Of a DNA stretch of 64,000 nt, positions 9,358-20,184 are shown piece after piece. The DNA is taken from the NCBI RefSeq assembly GCF_011765465.1, contig NZ_CP050265.1:2447501-2511500 (forward strand), written 5' to 3'. Position numbers and translations under genes: made by a program. Source of the DNA: Erythrobacter sp. Lineage in GTDB: Bacteria > Pseudomonadota > Alphaproteobacteria > Sphingomonadales > Sphingomonadaceae. The stretch's first letter is position 1. The number at the start of each line of letters is the position of its first letter. The notes below the pieces were generated by a model. It was not told the origin of the DNA. It ran no database searches and saw nothing but the letters and a program-made list of their open reading frames with translations.

Positions 9358-11313
9358 TCAGTCGAAGCCCGCCCCATAGGGCCAGCGCCGTCCGCAGATG
9401 CCCATTACCTTGAACAACAGCCCCATCTGGTCGTCGGCGGTCAGGCGGTGGTGCTGGCGGGCGAGCTTGTCCTTTTCGGCCGGGTTCTTACGCTGCAAGG
9501 CTTCGAGCCGCGTGTCGATGCCGAGCCGGCGGAGCCATTCGCCCTGCGTCTGCAGCCCCATCACCTCCGCCCCGTTCTTGGCCGCGACCAGTTGCATCAG
9601 TTCGAAATCGACATGGGCGGTCAGGTCCGCCTCGCCCGGCGCGCTCAGCACATCGACCTTCTTGTGCGCGCGGATCGCCTGCAGGGTCGAGCCCGCGCGC
9701 AGTTCCTCCGGCCCGTAGTCGATCACCAGCGCCGCGCCGCCCTGGTCCTTCAGCCGGGTCGCGATCTCGCCCATCAGGGTGACGGCGGCGGGGCTGGTCT
9801 CGATCATCGTGCCCTGCGGCGCGGTCTTCCAGCTTGGCGGGACCACGGCATCCATCGGCTTGTCCCCGGCAACGAAGACGAGATCGTCGCCCTCGAGCCC
9901 GACCATGCGTTCGTGCCAGCCCTGCGCCGAGCGCACCAGCTGGTGAATCGGCAGCGCGTCGAAGAATTCATTGGCGACGATGAGCAGCGGGCAGTCTTCC
10001 GGCAGGGTCGAGAGATCGTCGTGGTGGGTGCAATCCGGAAAGGCGTCGCGCTGAATCTTGCGCAGGGCGTGGCTGCCTTCGACGAAATGGACCTTGGGTT
10101 CGAGCCCGTAGCGCCCGGCCGCGCGCAGCGCGTCGCTCGCGAGCGTGCCGCGGCCGGGGCCGAGCTCGACATAGTGCGGCTGGCGCCGCGTCCCCATCTT
10201 GACCCAGACATCGGCGAGCCACAGGCCGACCAATTCACCGAACATCTGGCTGATCTCGGGCGCGGTGATGAAATCCGCGTCCTCGCCGAGCGGGTCGCGG
10301 CTGGCGTAGTAGCGCGCATTGCTCTCGCCCATGTACTGCGCGAGGCTGATCGGGCCGGTCTCGCGGATGAGGCGGCGGAAGGTTGTGCCGAGGTTCTTGG
10401 CGGCCTTGCGGTCGGCCTCGACGCGGGCCTTTTCCTCGGCTTCGGCCTTGGCCTTTGCTTCGGCTTCGCGGCGGGCTTTCTCCTCGGCCTCCTTGCGAGC
10501 CTTCTCCTCGGCCTCGCGGCGAGCCTTCTCCTCCGCCTCCCTGCGCGCCTTCTCCTCGGCTGCGCGGCGGGCCTTTTCTTCCGCCTCCTTGCGAGCCCTC
10601 TCCTCGGCTGCGCGGCGGGCCTTCTCCTCGGCCTCCTTGCGAGCCCTCTCCTCGGCTGCGCGGCGGGCCTTCTCCTCGGCCTCCTTGCGAGCCCTCTCCT
10701 CGGCTGCGCGGCGGGCTTTCTCCTCTGCCTCCTTGCGCGCCTTCTCCTCGGCTGCGCGGCGGGCTTTCTCTTCCGCCTCCTTGCGCTTCTTCTCTTCGGC
10801 CTCCTTGCGCGCCCGCTCCTCGGCCTCGGCCCTGGCTTTCGCCTCCGCCTCGGCGCGGGCCTTTTCCTCGGCCTCGCGGCGCGCGCGCTCTTCCGCTTCG
10901 GCCTTCGCCTTTGCAGCCGCTGCGGCCCTTGCTTTTTCTTCGGCCTCCTTGCGAGCGCGAGCTTCGGCCTCGGCTAGCGCCTGCGCTTCCTCGCGCGCCC
11001 TGCGTTCGGCTTCTCGTTCGGCCTCGGCCTTTGCGCGCGCCTCCGCCTCGCGGCGCGCTTTCTCTGCGACGGCGGCCTTCGCCTTTGCTTCCGCTTCGCG
11101 CGCGTCTTCGCCCGCAAGCGTCTCGCTCCCGTCGGGATCGATCAGCAGCAGGCCGCGCGGGCGCCATTCCCGCTCGCCGATCAGGCGGCTTGCCGATCCT
11201 GCGCCGTTCAGGCGGCTTGCCGATCCTTCGCCTTGCCGGTCCCCTCCGGCTTCCGCGTCACGGCGTAGAGCGTGACAATCAATCCAGTCAGTATCAGAGG
11301 TATCGTCAGCCAT
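9358..11313 (-). CDS. MidA/NDUFAF7-type class I SAM-dependent methyltransferase with long N-terminal charged helix
   Basis: The C-terminal ~350 residues are a MidA/NDUFAF7-like methyltransferase: [20 protein letters not shown], the SAM-binding [33 protein letters not shown] and [10 protein letters not shown]. Known relatives methylate an arginine of respiratory complex I; a similar role here is inference. The N-terminal ~300 residues are unusual: almost only E, K, R and A in a 16-residue repeat ([16 protein letters not shown]), predicted to form one long charged alpha-helix or coiled coil. The only ATG start found is at 11313, which overlaps the end of lgt by about 106 bases; no other ATG/GTG/TTG lies between it and the repeats. 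A CTG start or a translational link to lgt cannot be excluded. Confidence 0.8.
   Translation of the reverse strand: MADDTSDTDWIDCHALRRDAEAGGDRQGEGSASRLNGAGSASRLIGEREWRPRGLLLIDPDGSETLAGEDAREAEAKAKAAVAEKARREAEARAKAEAEREAERRAREEAQALAEAEARARKEAEEKARAAAAAKAKAEAEERARREAEEKARAEAEAKARAEAEERARKEAEEKKRKEAEEKARRAAEEKARKEAEEKARRAAEERARKEAEEKARRAAEERARKEAEEKARRAAEERARKEAEEKARRAAEEKARREAEEKARREAEEKARKEAEEKARREAEAKAKAEAEEKARVEADRKAAKNLGTTFRRLIRETGPISLAQYMGESNARYYASRDPLGEDADFITAPEISQMFGELVGLWLADVWVKMGTRRQPHYVELGPGRGTLASDALRAAGRYGLEPKVHFVEGSHALRKIQRDAFPDCTHHDDLSTLPEDCPLLIVANEFFDALPIHQLVRSAQGWHERMVGLEGDDLVFVAGDKPMDAVVPPSWKTAPQGTMIETSPAAVTLMGEIATRLKDQGGAALVIDYGPEELRAGSTLQAIRAHKKVDVLSAPGEADLTAHVDFELMQLVAAKNGAEVMGLQTQGEWLRRLGIDTRLEALQRKNPAEKDKLARQHHRLTADDQMGLLFKVMGICGRRWPYGAGFD
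10487..10830. repeat. 48-bp in-frame tandem repeat encoding charged helix
   Basis: Near-identical units beginning GCCTCCTTGCGAGCC (plus strand) start at 10583, 10631, 10679, 10727 and 10775, an exact period of 48 bases or 16 codons. More diverged units extend on both sides, to roughly 10440 and 11090. The repeat lies inside the methyltransferase gene and keeps its frame, so copy number should vary without breaking the protein. The plus strand also gives a long S/A/R-rich open frame, which is only its mirror. Confidence 0.85.
11175..11227. repeat. 27-bp tandem duplication across the lgt stop codon
   Basis: Two copies of a 27-base unit (core AGGCGGCTTGCCGATCCT on the plus strand) lie side by side with two mismatches near the start. 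One copy holds the lgt stop at 11208-11210; the other gives a second in-frame TGA downstream. In the overlapping methyltransferase frame it encodes GSASRLNGA followed by GSASRLIGE. Confidence 0.85.
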
Positions 11314-12128
11314 TGCCCCATCGAAAGTCCGGTTCGAGCCGCGAACTCGGCCAGTTGTGGGTCGGGTTCGCGGAAAAATTCGTTAACGAAGCGGGCAATG
11401 CCTATGCCCAGCGTGAAAATGCCCACCAGCAGCCCGCGGCGATAGCGCGCCCGCGTCTTCCAGAACAGCGCCAGCAGCACGACCAGCAGCAAGAGCCCTT
11501 CGAGCCCCGCCTGGTAGAGCTGGCTGGGATGGCGCGGCACCTCACCCGCGCCGGGAAAGATCATCGCCCAGGGCACGTCGCTGGTCCGGCCCCAGAGCTC
11601 GCCATTGATGAAATTCGCCAGCCTTCCCAGCATCATGCCCATCGGCACGTTGACCGCGATATAGTCGCACACGCGCAGGAAATCGAGCTTGCCGCGCCAC
11701 GAGATCCAGCCGATCGCCGCCAGCACGCCGACAAGCCCGCCGTGAAAGCTCATCCCCCCGTCCCACAGCCGCAGCAGCTTCCAGCTGACGAAGCCGTCGC
11801 CCGAGAAATCGGTGAAGGCCGAAGGGATGCCCGTGTCGCCGCCGGTGTAGAACAGCGCATAGCCCAGCCGCCCGCCGATGATGACGCCCAGCGTGCAGTA
11901 GAAGAACAGGTCGTCCGCATGGCGCTGCGCCATCGGCGCGCCGGGCTGCCTGATCATCTTCGACAGGTGCCAGTAGGCGAAGATCACGCCGATCAGGTAG
12001 GCGAGCGAATAGAACCGCAGCACGAAGCCGCCGGGCAACGGGATGCCGGGGACGAGGCCGAGATCGGACCAGTAGATCGGGTCGGCGACCGCGTCCGCTC
12101 CGCTCGCGGCAAGTATCGACAGCACCAA
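11208..12128 (-). CDS. lgt: Prolipoprotein diacylglyceryl transferase
   Basis: This inner-membrane enzyme moves diacylglycerol from phosphatidylglycerol onto the lipobox cysteine of prolipoproteins, so it serves the many lipoproteins encoded nearby. The 306-residue protein has about seven membrane segments. Family motifs are present: [10 protein letters not shown] (about residue 84), HGGLVGV, and the Lgt signature [14 protein letters not shown] (about 162-175), followed by [13 protein letters not shown]. The start is TTG at 12128 with an AGAGG Shine-Dalgarno five bases upstream; GTG at 12125 is the alternative. Its 3' end overlaps the start of the MidA-type gene and carries a 27-bp duplication. 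Confidence 0.95.
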   Translation of the reverse strand: MVLSILAASGADAVADPIYWSDLGLVPGIPLPGGFVLRFYSLAYLIGVIFAYWHLSKMIRQPGAPMAQRHADDLFFYCTLGVIIGGRLGYALFYTGGDTGIPSAFTDFSGDGFVSWKLLRLWDGGMSFHGGLVGVLAAIGWISWRGKLDFLRVCDYIAVNVPMGMMLGRLANFINGELWGRTSDVPWAMIFPGAGEVPRHPSQLYQAGLEGLLLLVVLLALFWKTRARYRRGLLVGIFTLGIGIARFVNEFFREPDPQLAEFAARTGLSMGQWLTIPLILTGLIVTLYAVTRKPEGTGKAKDRQAA

Positions 12129-12324
12129 GGGAACCTCTTAAGACAGATGATATGCCGTAACGGCGCCTCGCGCCCGCTGCGGCTCTTTGGCACAGCGCAC
12201 CGCCCCATGGAAGGCCCGTCCGGGCCGCGCGTGGGCGAAGCTGCGCGGTGCCGATGGGATCAGCCGCTTGCCGCCCCGCCCGGCAGGAGGCTAGTAACGG
12301 GATCGAGAGGAGAGGTTTTCGCCC

Positions 12325-14046
<1,722 letters not shown>

Positions 14047-14097
14047 ATCGAGGGCGATGCCCCGAGCCGATCTTCCAGCCCGCACGCCGGGGACGCC

Positions 14098-16857
14098 GTG
14101 ACACTGCCGCGCGTCCCCGGCCAGCGCGCCATCATCGACCGCCGCGCCCTTGCCGAGCGCATCGCGGCGCTGGTCGAGGAGCGCGGCGACACCGCGCGTG
14201 CAGGCGTGGTCGAAGCGCTGCGCGACGCGCTCGAGCAGGGCCGGGCGGAACTTGCCCGCAGGCTCTCGGAGAAACCTTCTGCCGGGCACGAGATCACCGC
14301 GGGCCACGCCTTCCTGACCGACCAGCTGCTGCGCGTGATCCACGATCACGTGACCGCCCATGTCTATCCGGCGGCCAACCGCACCTCGGGCGAACGGCTC
14401 GCGATCCTTGCCGTCGGCGGATACGGGCGCGCGGAAATGGCGCCCCATTCCGACGTCGACATCGCCTTCATCACGCCGACGCGCCGCGCTCCGTGGTGCG
14501 AACAGGTGATCGAGGCGATGCTCTACCTTTTGTGGGATCTCGGCCTCAAGGTCGGCCATTCGAGCCGCACCGTCGCCGACACCATGCGCCACGCGAAGGA
14601 AGATCTCACGATCCGCACGGCCCTTCTCGAAGGGCGGCTGGTGTGGGGCGATCACGCGCTTTACGAGGAACTGCGCCAGCGCTTCTGGGCCGAGGTCGCG
14701 CGCGGGAGCGAGCGCGATTTCCTCACCCGCAAGCTGGCCGAGCGCAGCCAGCGGCACAAGCGGATGGGCGATTCGCGCTATGTCGTCGAGCCCAACGTCA
14801 AGGACGGCAAGGGGGGCCTGCGCGATCTCCAGACGCTCTACTGGATCGGCAAGTACATGCACCGGGTCGAAACCGCCTCACAGCTGGTCGATGTCGGGCT
14901 GTTCACGAAAAGCGAATACCGCAGCTTTCGCCGCGCAGAGGGCTTCCTGCTCGCGGTTCGCTGCCATATGCACGTCATAACCGGGCGGGCCGAGGACCGC
15001 CTGACCTTCGACCTCCAGCGCGAAGTCGCCGCCGCGATGAATTTCGCCGAGCGGCCCGGCAAAAGCGCGGTCGAGCGGTTCATGCAGTACTATTTCATGC
15101 AGGCGAAGCGCGTGGGCACGCTGACCGGCATCTTCCTCGCCCATATCGACGACGAATTCGCCCGCAAGACCGCCCGCAGCGGCTTCTTCGCCGGCTGGAC
15201 CCAGCGCCCGCGCAAGCTGAAGGGCTACGTGGTCGAAGCAGGCCGCATCCGCGCGCCGGGCGAGGACTGGTTCGCCGACGACCCGGTGCGCCTCATCGAA
15301 ATCTTCCGGCTTGCCGAGGCCGAGGGGCTCGAAATCCACCCCCAGACCCTGCGTCAGATCGACCGCGACGCGAAGCATATCGACGCCGCCGTGCGCGACG
15401 ATCCGCGCGCGAACGCCCTGTTCCTCGACCTGCTGGCAGGCCGCAACGACCCCGAAACGGCGCTGCGCTGGATGAACGAGGCGGGCGTGTTCGGCCGCTT
15501 CGTGCCCGATTTCGGGCGAGTGAACGCACAGATGCAGTTCGATATGTACCACCACTACACCGTCGACGAGCACACCATCCGCGCGATCGGCCTGCTCTCC
15601 CAGATCGAGCGCGGGCTGCTGGAAAACGACCATCCGCGCGCCACACGCGAGATCGGCAAAGTGTCCTCGCGCCGGGCGCTCTATGTCGCGGTGCTGCTGC
15701 ACGACATCGCCAAGGGGCGCGGCGGCGACCATTCGGTGCTCGGGGCCGACATCGCGCGCACGCTGGGACCGCGTTTCGGGCTGGGCGAGAAGGAAACCGA
15801 GCTGGTCGCGTGGCTGGTGCTCGAACACCTGCTAATGAGCCGCACGGCGCAGAAACGCGACCTGACCGATCCCAAGACGATCGAGGATTTCGTGGCCGAG
15901 GTGCGCACGCTCGACCGGCTGCGCAATCTCGCGATCCTCACCGCGGTCGATATCCGCGCGGTCGGGCCGGGCGTATGGAACAGCTGGAAGGGGCAGCTGC
16001 TCGGCGAACTCTACGACGCCGCCGCCGAACGCCTGCGCCTCGGCCACAAGGAAAAGGGCCGCGCGCAGCGGGTCGCGGCGAAGAAGGACGCGGTGCGCGC
16101 GCTGCTCGGCGCGCAGGCGGGGCTGGTCGAGGAGATCGGCGCGAAGCTCGGCGATGCCTACTGGGTGGCCGAGCCGGAGGACATCATCGCGCGCAACCTC
16201 GTGCAATATGCCGAGGCGCGCCGGATCGAGGACCGCCTGTCGATCCACTGCGAGGTCGACGAGGAGCGCGGCGCGACTCTCGTCAGCGTGATCGCGCCCG
16301 ACCATCCGGGCCTGTTCTACCGCATGGCGGGCGGCATCCACCTCGCCGGCGCGAACATCATCGACGCGCGCATTCACACCGCGGCATCGGGCTATGCGAT
16401 CGACAATTTTCTCGTCCAGGACCAGCAGGCCGGCCCGCTGTGCGAGGACGCGCAGATCGACCGGCTGAAAAAGGGCATCCGCGAAGCGCTCGCCGGGACC
16501 GGCAACCTCGTGCCGAAACTCGCCGCGCGCCCGCTCGCCCATTCGCGCGCCAAGGCGTTCCACGTCGCCCCGCGGGTCGATTTCGACAATTCGGCGAGCA
16601 ATCGCTTCACCGTGATCGAAGTCACCGCGCGCGATCGCCCGGCGCTGCTCAACCGGCTCGCCCATGCGCTCTACGAGGCCAACCTGATCGTGCATTCCGC
16701 GCACATCACCGCCTATGGCGAAAGCGCGGCGGACACCTTTTACGTGACGGACCTCACCGGCGGGAAAGTGTCCGCGCCCGAACGCCTCGCCGAGATCGAG
16801 GCACGCCTGCTCGAAGCGGCGAGCGACCGGCGGCAGGAAGAGCTCGAGAAGTCCTGA
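14098..16857 (+). CDS. glnD: Bifunctional [protein-PII] uridylyltransferase / uridylyl-removing enzyme
   Basis: GlnD senses glutamine and adds or removes UMP on PII proteins, controlling nitrogen assimilation. The 919-residue length fits. The nucleotidyltransferase motif GGYGRAEMAPHSDVDI is at about residues 107-122; the GlnD-type helical linker contains YVVEPNVKDGKGGLRDLQTL; the HD hydrolase motif is VLLHDIAKGRGGDHS (about 532-546). Two ACT domains close the protein (about 722-800, VSVIAPDHPGLFYRMAGGI, and 838-910, VIEVTARDRPALLNRLAHAL). The start is the GTG at 14098, 51 bases after the synthetase. The ACT domains are the expected glutamine sensors. Confidence 0.97.
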   Translation: MTLPRVPGQRAIIDRRALAERIAALVEERGDTARAGVVEALRDALEQGRAELARRLSEKPSAGHEITAGHAFLTDQLLRVIHDHVTAHVYPAANRTSGERLAILAVGGYGRAEMAPHSDVDIAFITPTRRAPWCEQVIEAMLYLLWDLGLKVGHSSRTVADTMRHAKEDLTIRTALLEGRLVWGDHALYEELRQRFWAEVARGSERDFLTRKLAERSQRHKRMGDSRYVVEPNVKDGKGGLRDLQTLYWIGKYMHRVETASQLVDVGLFTKSEYRSFRRAEGFLLAVRCHMHVITGRAEDRLTFDLQREVAAAMNFAERPGKSAVERFMQYYFMQAKRVGTLTGIFLAHIDDEFARKTARSGFFAGWTQRPRKLKGYVVEAGRIRAPGEDWFADDPVRLIEIFRLAEAEGLEIHPQTLRQIDRDAKHIDAAVRDDPRANALFLDLLAGRNDPETALRWMNEAGVFGRFVPDFGRVNAQMQFDMYHHYTVDEHTIRAIGLLSQIERGLLENDHPRATREIGKVSSRRALYVAVLLHDIAKGRGGDHSVLGADIARTLGPRFGLGEKETELVAWLVLEHLLMSRTAQKRDLTDPKTIEDFVAEVRTLDRLRNLAILTAVDIRAVGPGVWNSWKGQLLGELYDAAAERLRLGHKEKGRAQRVAAKKDAVRALLGAQAGLVEEIGAKLGDAYWVAEPEDIIARNLVQYAEARRIEDRLSIHCEVDEERGATLVSVIAPDHPGLFYRMAGGIHLAGANIIDARIHTAASGYAIDNFLVQDQQAGPLCEDAQIDRLKKGIREALAGTGNLVPKLAARPLAHSRAKAFHVAPRVDFDNSASNRFTVIEVTARDRPALLNRLAHALYEANLIVHSAHITAYGESAADTFYVTDLTGGKVSAPERLAEIEARLLEAASDRRQEELEKS

Positions 16858-16971
16858 GCCGCTGTAACGGGCACGGCATCACGCGGTGCAAAAATCGCAA
16901 GTTTCACTTTGGTTGCATTTTGAAAGCTCCCCGCTAAGGGCGTTCGGCCTATCAAAAGGGAGAGCCGTTCC

Positions 16972-19329
16972 ATGAATATCCGTACCGCATCGCGGCGTTC
17001 GCTCGCGCTGCTGCTTTGCACCTGCGCCCTCACCCCCTTCGCCGCACAGGCGCAGAGCGTCGACACCGACGAACAGGGCGTCGAGGAAACGCAGCAGGAC
17101 GAAGAGCCCGCGCAGCGCCGCCAGGGCACGCTCGAATCGCTCAACACCATTGTCGTCACCGGGACCAAGACGCAGCGCGCCGAAGACGTGCAGGACGTGC
17201 CGCTCGCCGTCACCGCTTTCGGCGAGGACACGCTCGAAGCCTACAAGATCCGCGACATCCAGGGCCTGCAGTACCAGGCTCCGAACGTCAGCCTCGACCA
17301 GATCGGGACCAGCCGCGGCACTGCGAACTTCTCGATCCGCGGGCTCGGCATCAACTCCTCGATTCCCTCGATCGACCCGACCGTCGGCGTGTTCGTCGAC
17401 GGCGTCTATCTCGGCATCAACGGCGGGGTCGTGTTCGACCTTTTCGACCTTGAAAGCGTCGAAATCCTGCGCGGTCCGCAGGGCGTGCTGTTCGGCCGCA
17501 ATGTGACCGGCGGCGCGGTGGTCATCAACACCGGCAACCCGACCGAGGATTTCCGCGGCAAGTTCCGCGCGGCGGTCGACGGCCCGCTGGTCGACGGCGG
17601 CCGGGGCGGTGCGAACTACACCGCGAGCGGCGTCATCTCCGGCCCGCTGATCGAAGACAAGCTGCTGTTCAAGGTCGGCGCCTACTACAACAACGACGAA
17701 GGCTACTTCACCAACCTGTTCGACGGATCGAACCACGGCCAGGCGGAAACCTACATCCTGCGCGGCGCGCTCGAAGCGCGGCTCGGCGACCTGACGCTGA
17801 CCGCCAAGGCCGACTATTTCGATTCCGAAGGCGACGGTCCTTCCGGCCAGAACCGCGGCTTCTTCGACCGCGAAAGCTTCGATTTCTCGATCGACGAGCC
17901 GGGTTTCTACGACACCGAGATCTGGACCGGCTCGCTGACCGCGGAATGGGACATCGGCCCCGGCACGCTGACCAACATCTTCGGCTATCGCGACTACACC
18001 GCGCGCACCCGCGGCGACATCGATTCTACGCCGGTGTTCCTGTTCCACTCGAACACGCTGACCGAGCAGGAGCAGTATTCGAACGAGCTGCGCTATGCCG
18101 TCTCGACCGACCGGGTCGACCTCACCGTGGGCGGGTTCTGGTTCGACCAGACGCTCGCCTATGACGAGGGCCGCGAGCTGCGCCGCGACCTGCCGCCGGC
18201 GTTCCAGCCGCCGGTCTTCTTCGGCGGCGGCCGCCAGGACCACGAGGTCATCGGGGTCTTCGCCAATGCGAACTGGGAATTCGTCGACAACGTCTCGCTG
18301 CTCGCCGGCATCCGCTGGAACCAGGAGACGAAGGACGCCGCGGTGACTTACATCATCCCGCGCGCGCCGTGCTCGGTGGTCGCGCAGACCTGCCCGACCG
18401 GCACGCAGCCGTTCGACCCGGCGACCGAAACCGACGGCTTCACCGACTCCGTGCGGTTCCGCAACCTGTCGCCGCGGCTCGGCCTGCAGTATGAATTCGC
18501 CAACAGCCAGGTCTATGCCTCGTGGAGCCGCGGCTTCCGTTCGGGCGGCTACAACTTCCGCATCACGTCCATCCCGGGCTTCAACTCGGCCTTCGCGCTG
18601 ACCAACAGCCTGAACTTCGACGAGGAACAGGTCGACACCTTCGAGATTGGCGGCAAGTTCCAGACCTATGACGGTGTCTTCACCCTCAACGTCGCGGGCT
18701 ATGTCACCAAGGTGAAGGATATGCAGCGCGAAGTGAACGTCGCCGATGCGGGCGCGGGCGTGGTGCAGAACATCCTCAACACCGCCGATGCGACCATCAG
18801 CGGCTTCGAGGCGGAAACCACGATCCGGCTGACCGACACCTTCGTGTTCAACGCCAATGTCGGCATCATCGACGACCAGTACGACGAAATCCTGTTCGAC
18901 ATCTCGGGCGACGGCGTGATCGACCAGGCCGATTTCGACCTGCGCATCCCGCGCATTCCGGCGGTCACCTGGGGCGTCGGGCTGATCCACGAGCTCTATG
19001 TCGGCGATACCAGCGAGATCGTGACGCGGGTGAACTACCAGTACCGCGACGAATTCGCCTTCACCGACGACAACCTCGGCTGGATCCAGGACCTTTCGAA
19101 CCTCGAGGCGAACATCACCTGGGTGACCCCGATCGAAGGCTTCTCGCTGTCGGTCTACGGGCGCAACCTGCTCGACCAGGTGCAGGCCGGGGGCGACACC
19201 CAGCTGCCGTTCGGCGGGCCGCTCAGCACGGGCCAGCGCATTCCCTTCGCGAACAACCCGACCGGCGGGACGCTCTCGCCGCTGCAGCGCGGGCGCAACA
19301 TCGGCATCGAGGCGATGTTTGAGTTCTGA
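16972..19329 (+). CDS. TonB-dependent outer-membrane receptor
   Basis: This 785-residue receptor takes up an unknown ligand across the outer membrane using TonB energy. A signal peptide (ending ALTPFAAQAQ) is followed by an acidic, Gln-rich linker and the TonB box LNTIVVTGTK (about 56-65). A plug domain contains RGLGINSSIPSIDPTVGVFV and VEILRGPQGVLFGRNVTGGA, and a beta-barrel ends in the aromatic-terminated MFEF. There is no N-terminal signalling domain, so it is not a sigma-regulator type. It stands alone with no adjacent transporter or metabolic gene that would hint at the ligand. A structured repeat and a terminator lie just downstream. Confidence 0.93.
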   Translation: MNIRTASRRSLALLLCTCALTPFAAQAQSVDTDEQGVEETQQDEEPAQRRQGTLESLNTIVVTGTKTQRAEDVQDVPLAVTAFGEDTLEAYKIRDIQGLQYQAPNVSLDQIGTSRGTANFSIRGLGINSSIPSIDPTVGVFVDGVYLGINGGVVFDLFDLESVEILRGPQGVLFGRNVTGGAVVINTGNPTEDFRGKFRAAVDGPLVDGGRGGANYTASGVISGPLIEDKLLFKVGAYYNNDEGYFTNLFDGSNHGQAETYILRGALEARLGDLTLTAKADYFDSEGDGPSGQNRGFFDRESFDFSIDEPGFYDTEIWTGSLTAEWDIGPGTLTNIFGYRDYTARTRGDIDSTPVFLFHSNTLTEQEQYSNELRYAVSTDRVDLTVGGFWFDQTLAYDEGRELRRDLPPAFQPPVFFGGGRQDHEVIGVFANANWEFVDNVSLLAGIRWNQETKDAAVTYIIPRAPCSVVAQTCPTGTQPFDPATETDGFTDSVRFRNLSPRLGLQYEFANSQVYASWSRGFRSGGYNFRITSIPGFNSAFALTNSLNFDEEQVDTFEIGGKFQTYDGVFTLNVAGYVTKVKDMQREVNVADAGAGVVQNILNTADATISGFEAETTIRLTDTFVFNANVGIIDDQYDEILFDISGDGVIDQADFDLRIPRIPAVTWGVGLIHELYVGDTSEIVTRVNYQYRDEFAFTDDNLGWIQDLSNLEANITWVTPIEGFSLSVYGRNLLDQVQAGGDTQLPFGGPLSTGQRIPFANNPTGGTLSPLQRGRNIGIEAMFEF

Positions 19330-19343
19330 GGGGTCTTTTGTGG

Positions 19344-19444
19344 GATGATCGCCCATCCGGGCGATCATCCTCGCTAGACGCGCAGCAGAGCTGCGCCCGC
19401 TGCGGGCGGCCAGTCGGCCTTGCGGTCGCTGCGCGACCGGGACT
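19344..19444 (+). repeat. Four-hairpin structured intergenic repeat, copy 1
   Basis: The element starts 14 bases after the receptor stop. Hairpin A has arms GATGATCGCC/GGCGATCATC and loop CATCCG (19344-19369). After the linker TCCTCGC, hairpin B is GCGCAGC/GCTGCGC (19380-19396). Constant TGCGGGC leads to hairpin C, GGCC-AGTC-GGCC (19408-19419). TTGC leads to hairpin D, GGTCGC-TGC-GCGACC (19424-19438). The same order with different stem bases occurs at 47485, 62943 and 63053. Confidence 0.8.
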
Positions 19445-19452
19445 ATCGAACG

Positions 19453-19485
19453 AAGGGGCGCTCCGGTACGGGGCGCCCCTTTTTC
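19453..19485 (+). terminator. Intrinsic terminator after TonB receptor
   Basis: Arms AGGGGCGC (19454-19461) and GCGCCCCT (19473-19480) pair perfectly and are followed by TTTTT. It lies between convergent genes and may act for the yggS strand too, since the minus strand also reads CCTT after the stem. Confidence 0.8.
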
Positions 19486-19493
19486 GTTGGGGA

Positions 19494-20162
19494 TCAGGGC
19501 TTGTCGCGGGCGCCGAACAGGGCGGTTCCGACGCGCACGTGGGTCGCGCCAAGCTGCACCGCGGTTTCATAGTCGCCGCTCATGCCCATCGAGAGGCCGT
19601 CCAGCCCGTTGTCCCGCGCAAGCTTCGCAAGCAGGGCGAAGAAGGGCGCGGGCTCGATGTCGGCGGGCGGAATGCACATCAGCCCGGCGAGCGGAATCTC
19701 GGCGGCGCGGACCTGTTCGAGGAAGGCGGGCAATTCGCCGATCGGGCAGCCGCCCTTCTGCTCCTCGTCGCCGATATTGACCTGCACGAAGCACGGCACG
19801 CGCTTGCCCGCCTTGTCCATCGCCTTCGCCAGCGCCTTCAGCAGGCTCGGCCGATCGAGCGAGTGGATGCAGTCGAACAGGGCGACCGCGTCCTCGGCCT
19901 TGTTCGACTGAAGCTGCCCGATGAGGTGAAGTTCCACCTCGGGCCATTCCTCGCGCAGCGCAGGCCATTTCGCCTGCGCTTCCTGCACGCGGTTCTCACC
20001 GAAGACGCGCTGGCCCGCTTCGAGCAGCGGCACGATCTTCTCGGCCGGGTGGGTCTTGGAGACGGCGATCAGCGTCACCTCCGCAGGCTCGCGCCGGGCA
20101 GGCTTGCAAATGCGCGCGATATTGGCTTCGACTTGCGTGAGACGGGTTGCTGCGTTTTCCAT
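19494..20162 (-). CDS. YggS/PLPBP-family pyridoxal phosphate homeostasis protein
   Basis: This 222-residue single-domain PLP-binding protein has the alanine-racemase N-terminal fold. The PLP lysine lies in LIAVSKTHPAEKI (about residue 35). FGENRVQEAQAK, LHLIGQLQSNKA and the phosphate-binding SMGMSGDYETAVQLGATHVRVGTALFG (split here as SMGMSGDYETA and GATHVRVGTALFG) are all typical. Family members buffer free PLP and affect amino-acid pools; no enzymatic reaction is established. It is divergent from the TenI-like gene, with start codons only about 23 bases apart. Confidence 0.93.
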   Translation of the reverse strand: MENAATRLTQVEANIARICKPARREPAEVTLIAVSKTHPAEKIVPLLEAGQRVFGENRVQEAQAKWPALREEWPEVELHLIGQLQSNKAEDAVALFDCIHSLDRPSLLKALAKAMDKAGKRVPCFVQVNIGDEEQKGGCPIGELPAFLEQVRAAEIPLAGLMCIPPADIEPAPFFALLAKLARDNGLDGLSMGMSGDYETAVQLGATHVRVGTALFGARDKP

Positions 20163-20184
20163 GGCGTCGCGCTATAGCGCGGGC

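Noticed and set aside
10487..10830. Regularly spaced repeats that could suggest CRISPR
   Set aside because: The repeats are contiguous, coding and without unique spacers; no cas genes are near.
10319..11275. 318-codon S/A/R-rich frame on the plus strand
   Set aside because: It is the mirror of the 48-bp repeat in the methyltransferase gene; composition is set by the repeat.
16879..19368. 829-codon open frame on the minus strand
   Set aside because: It is antisense to the TonB receptor, a GC-rich shadow with no family motif; the receptor frame has signal peptide, TonB box and plug.
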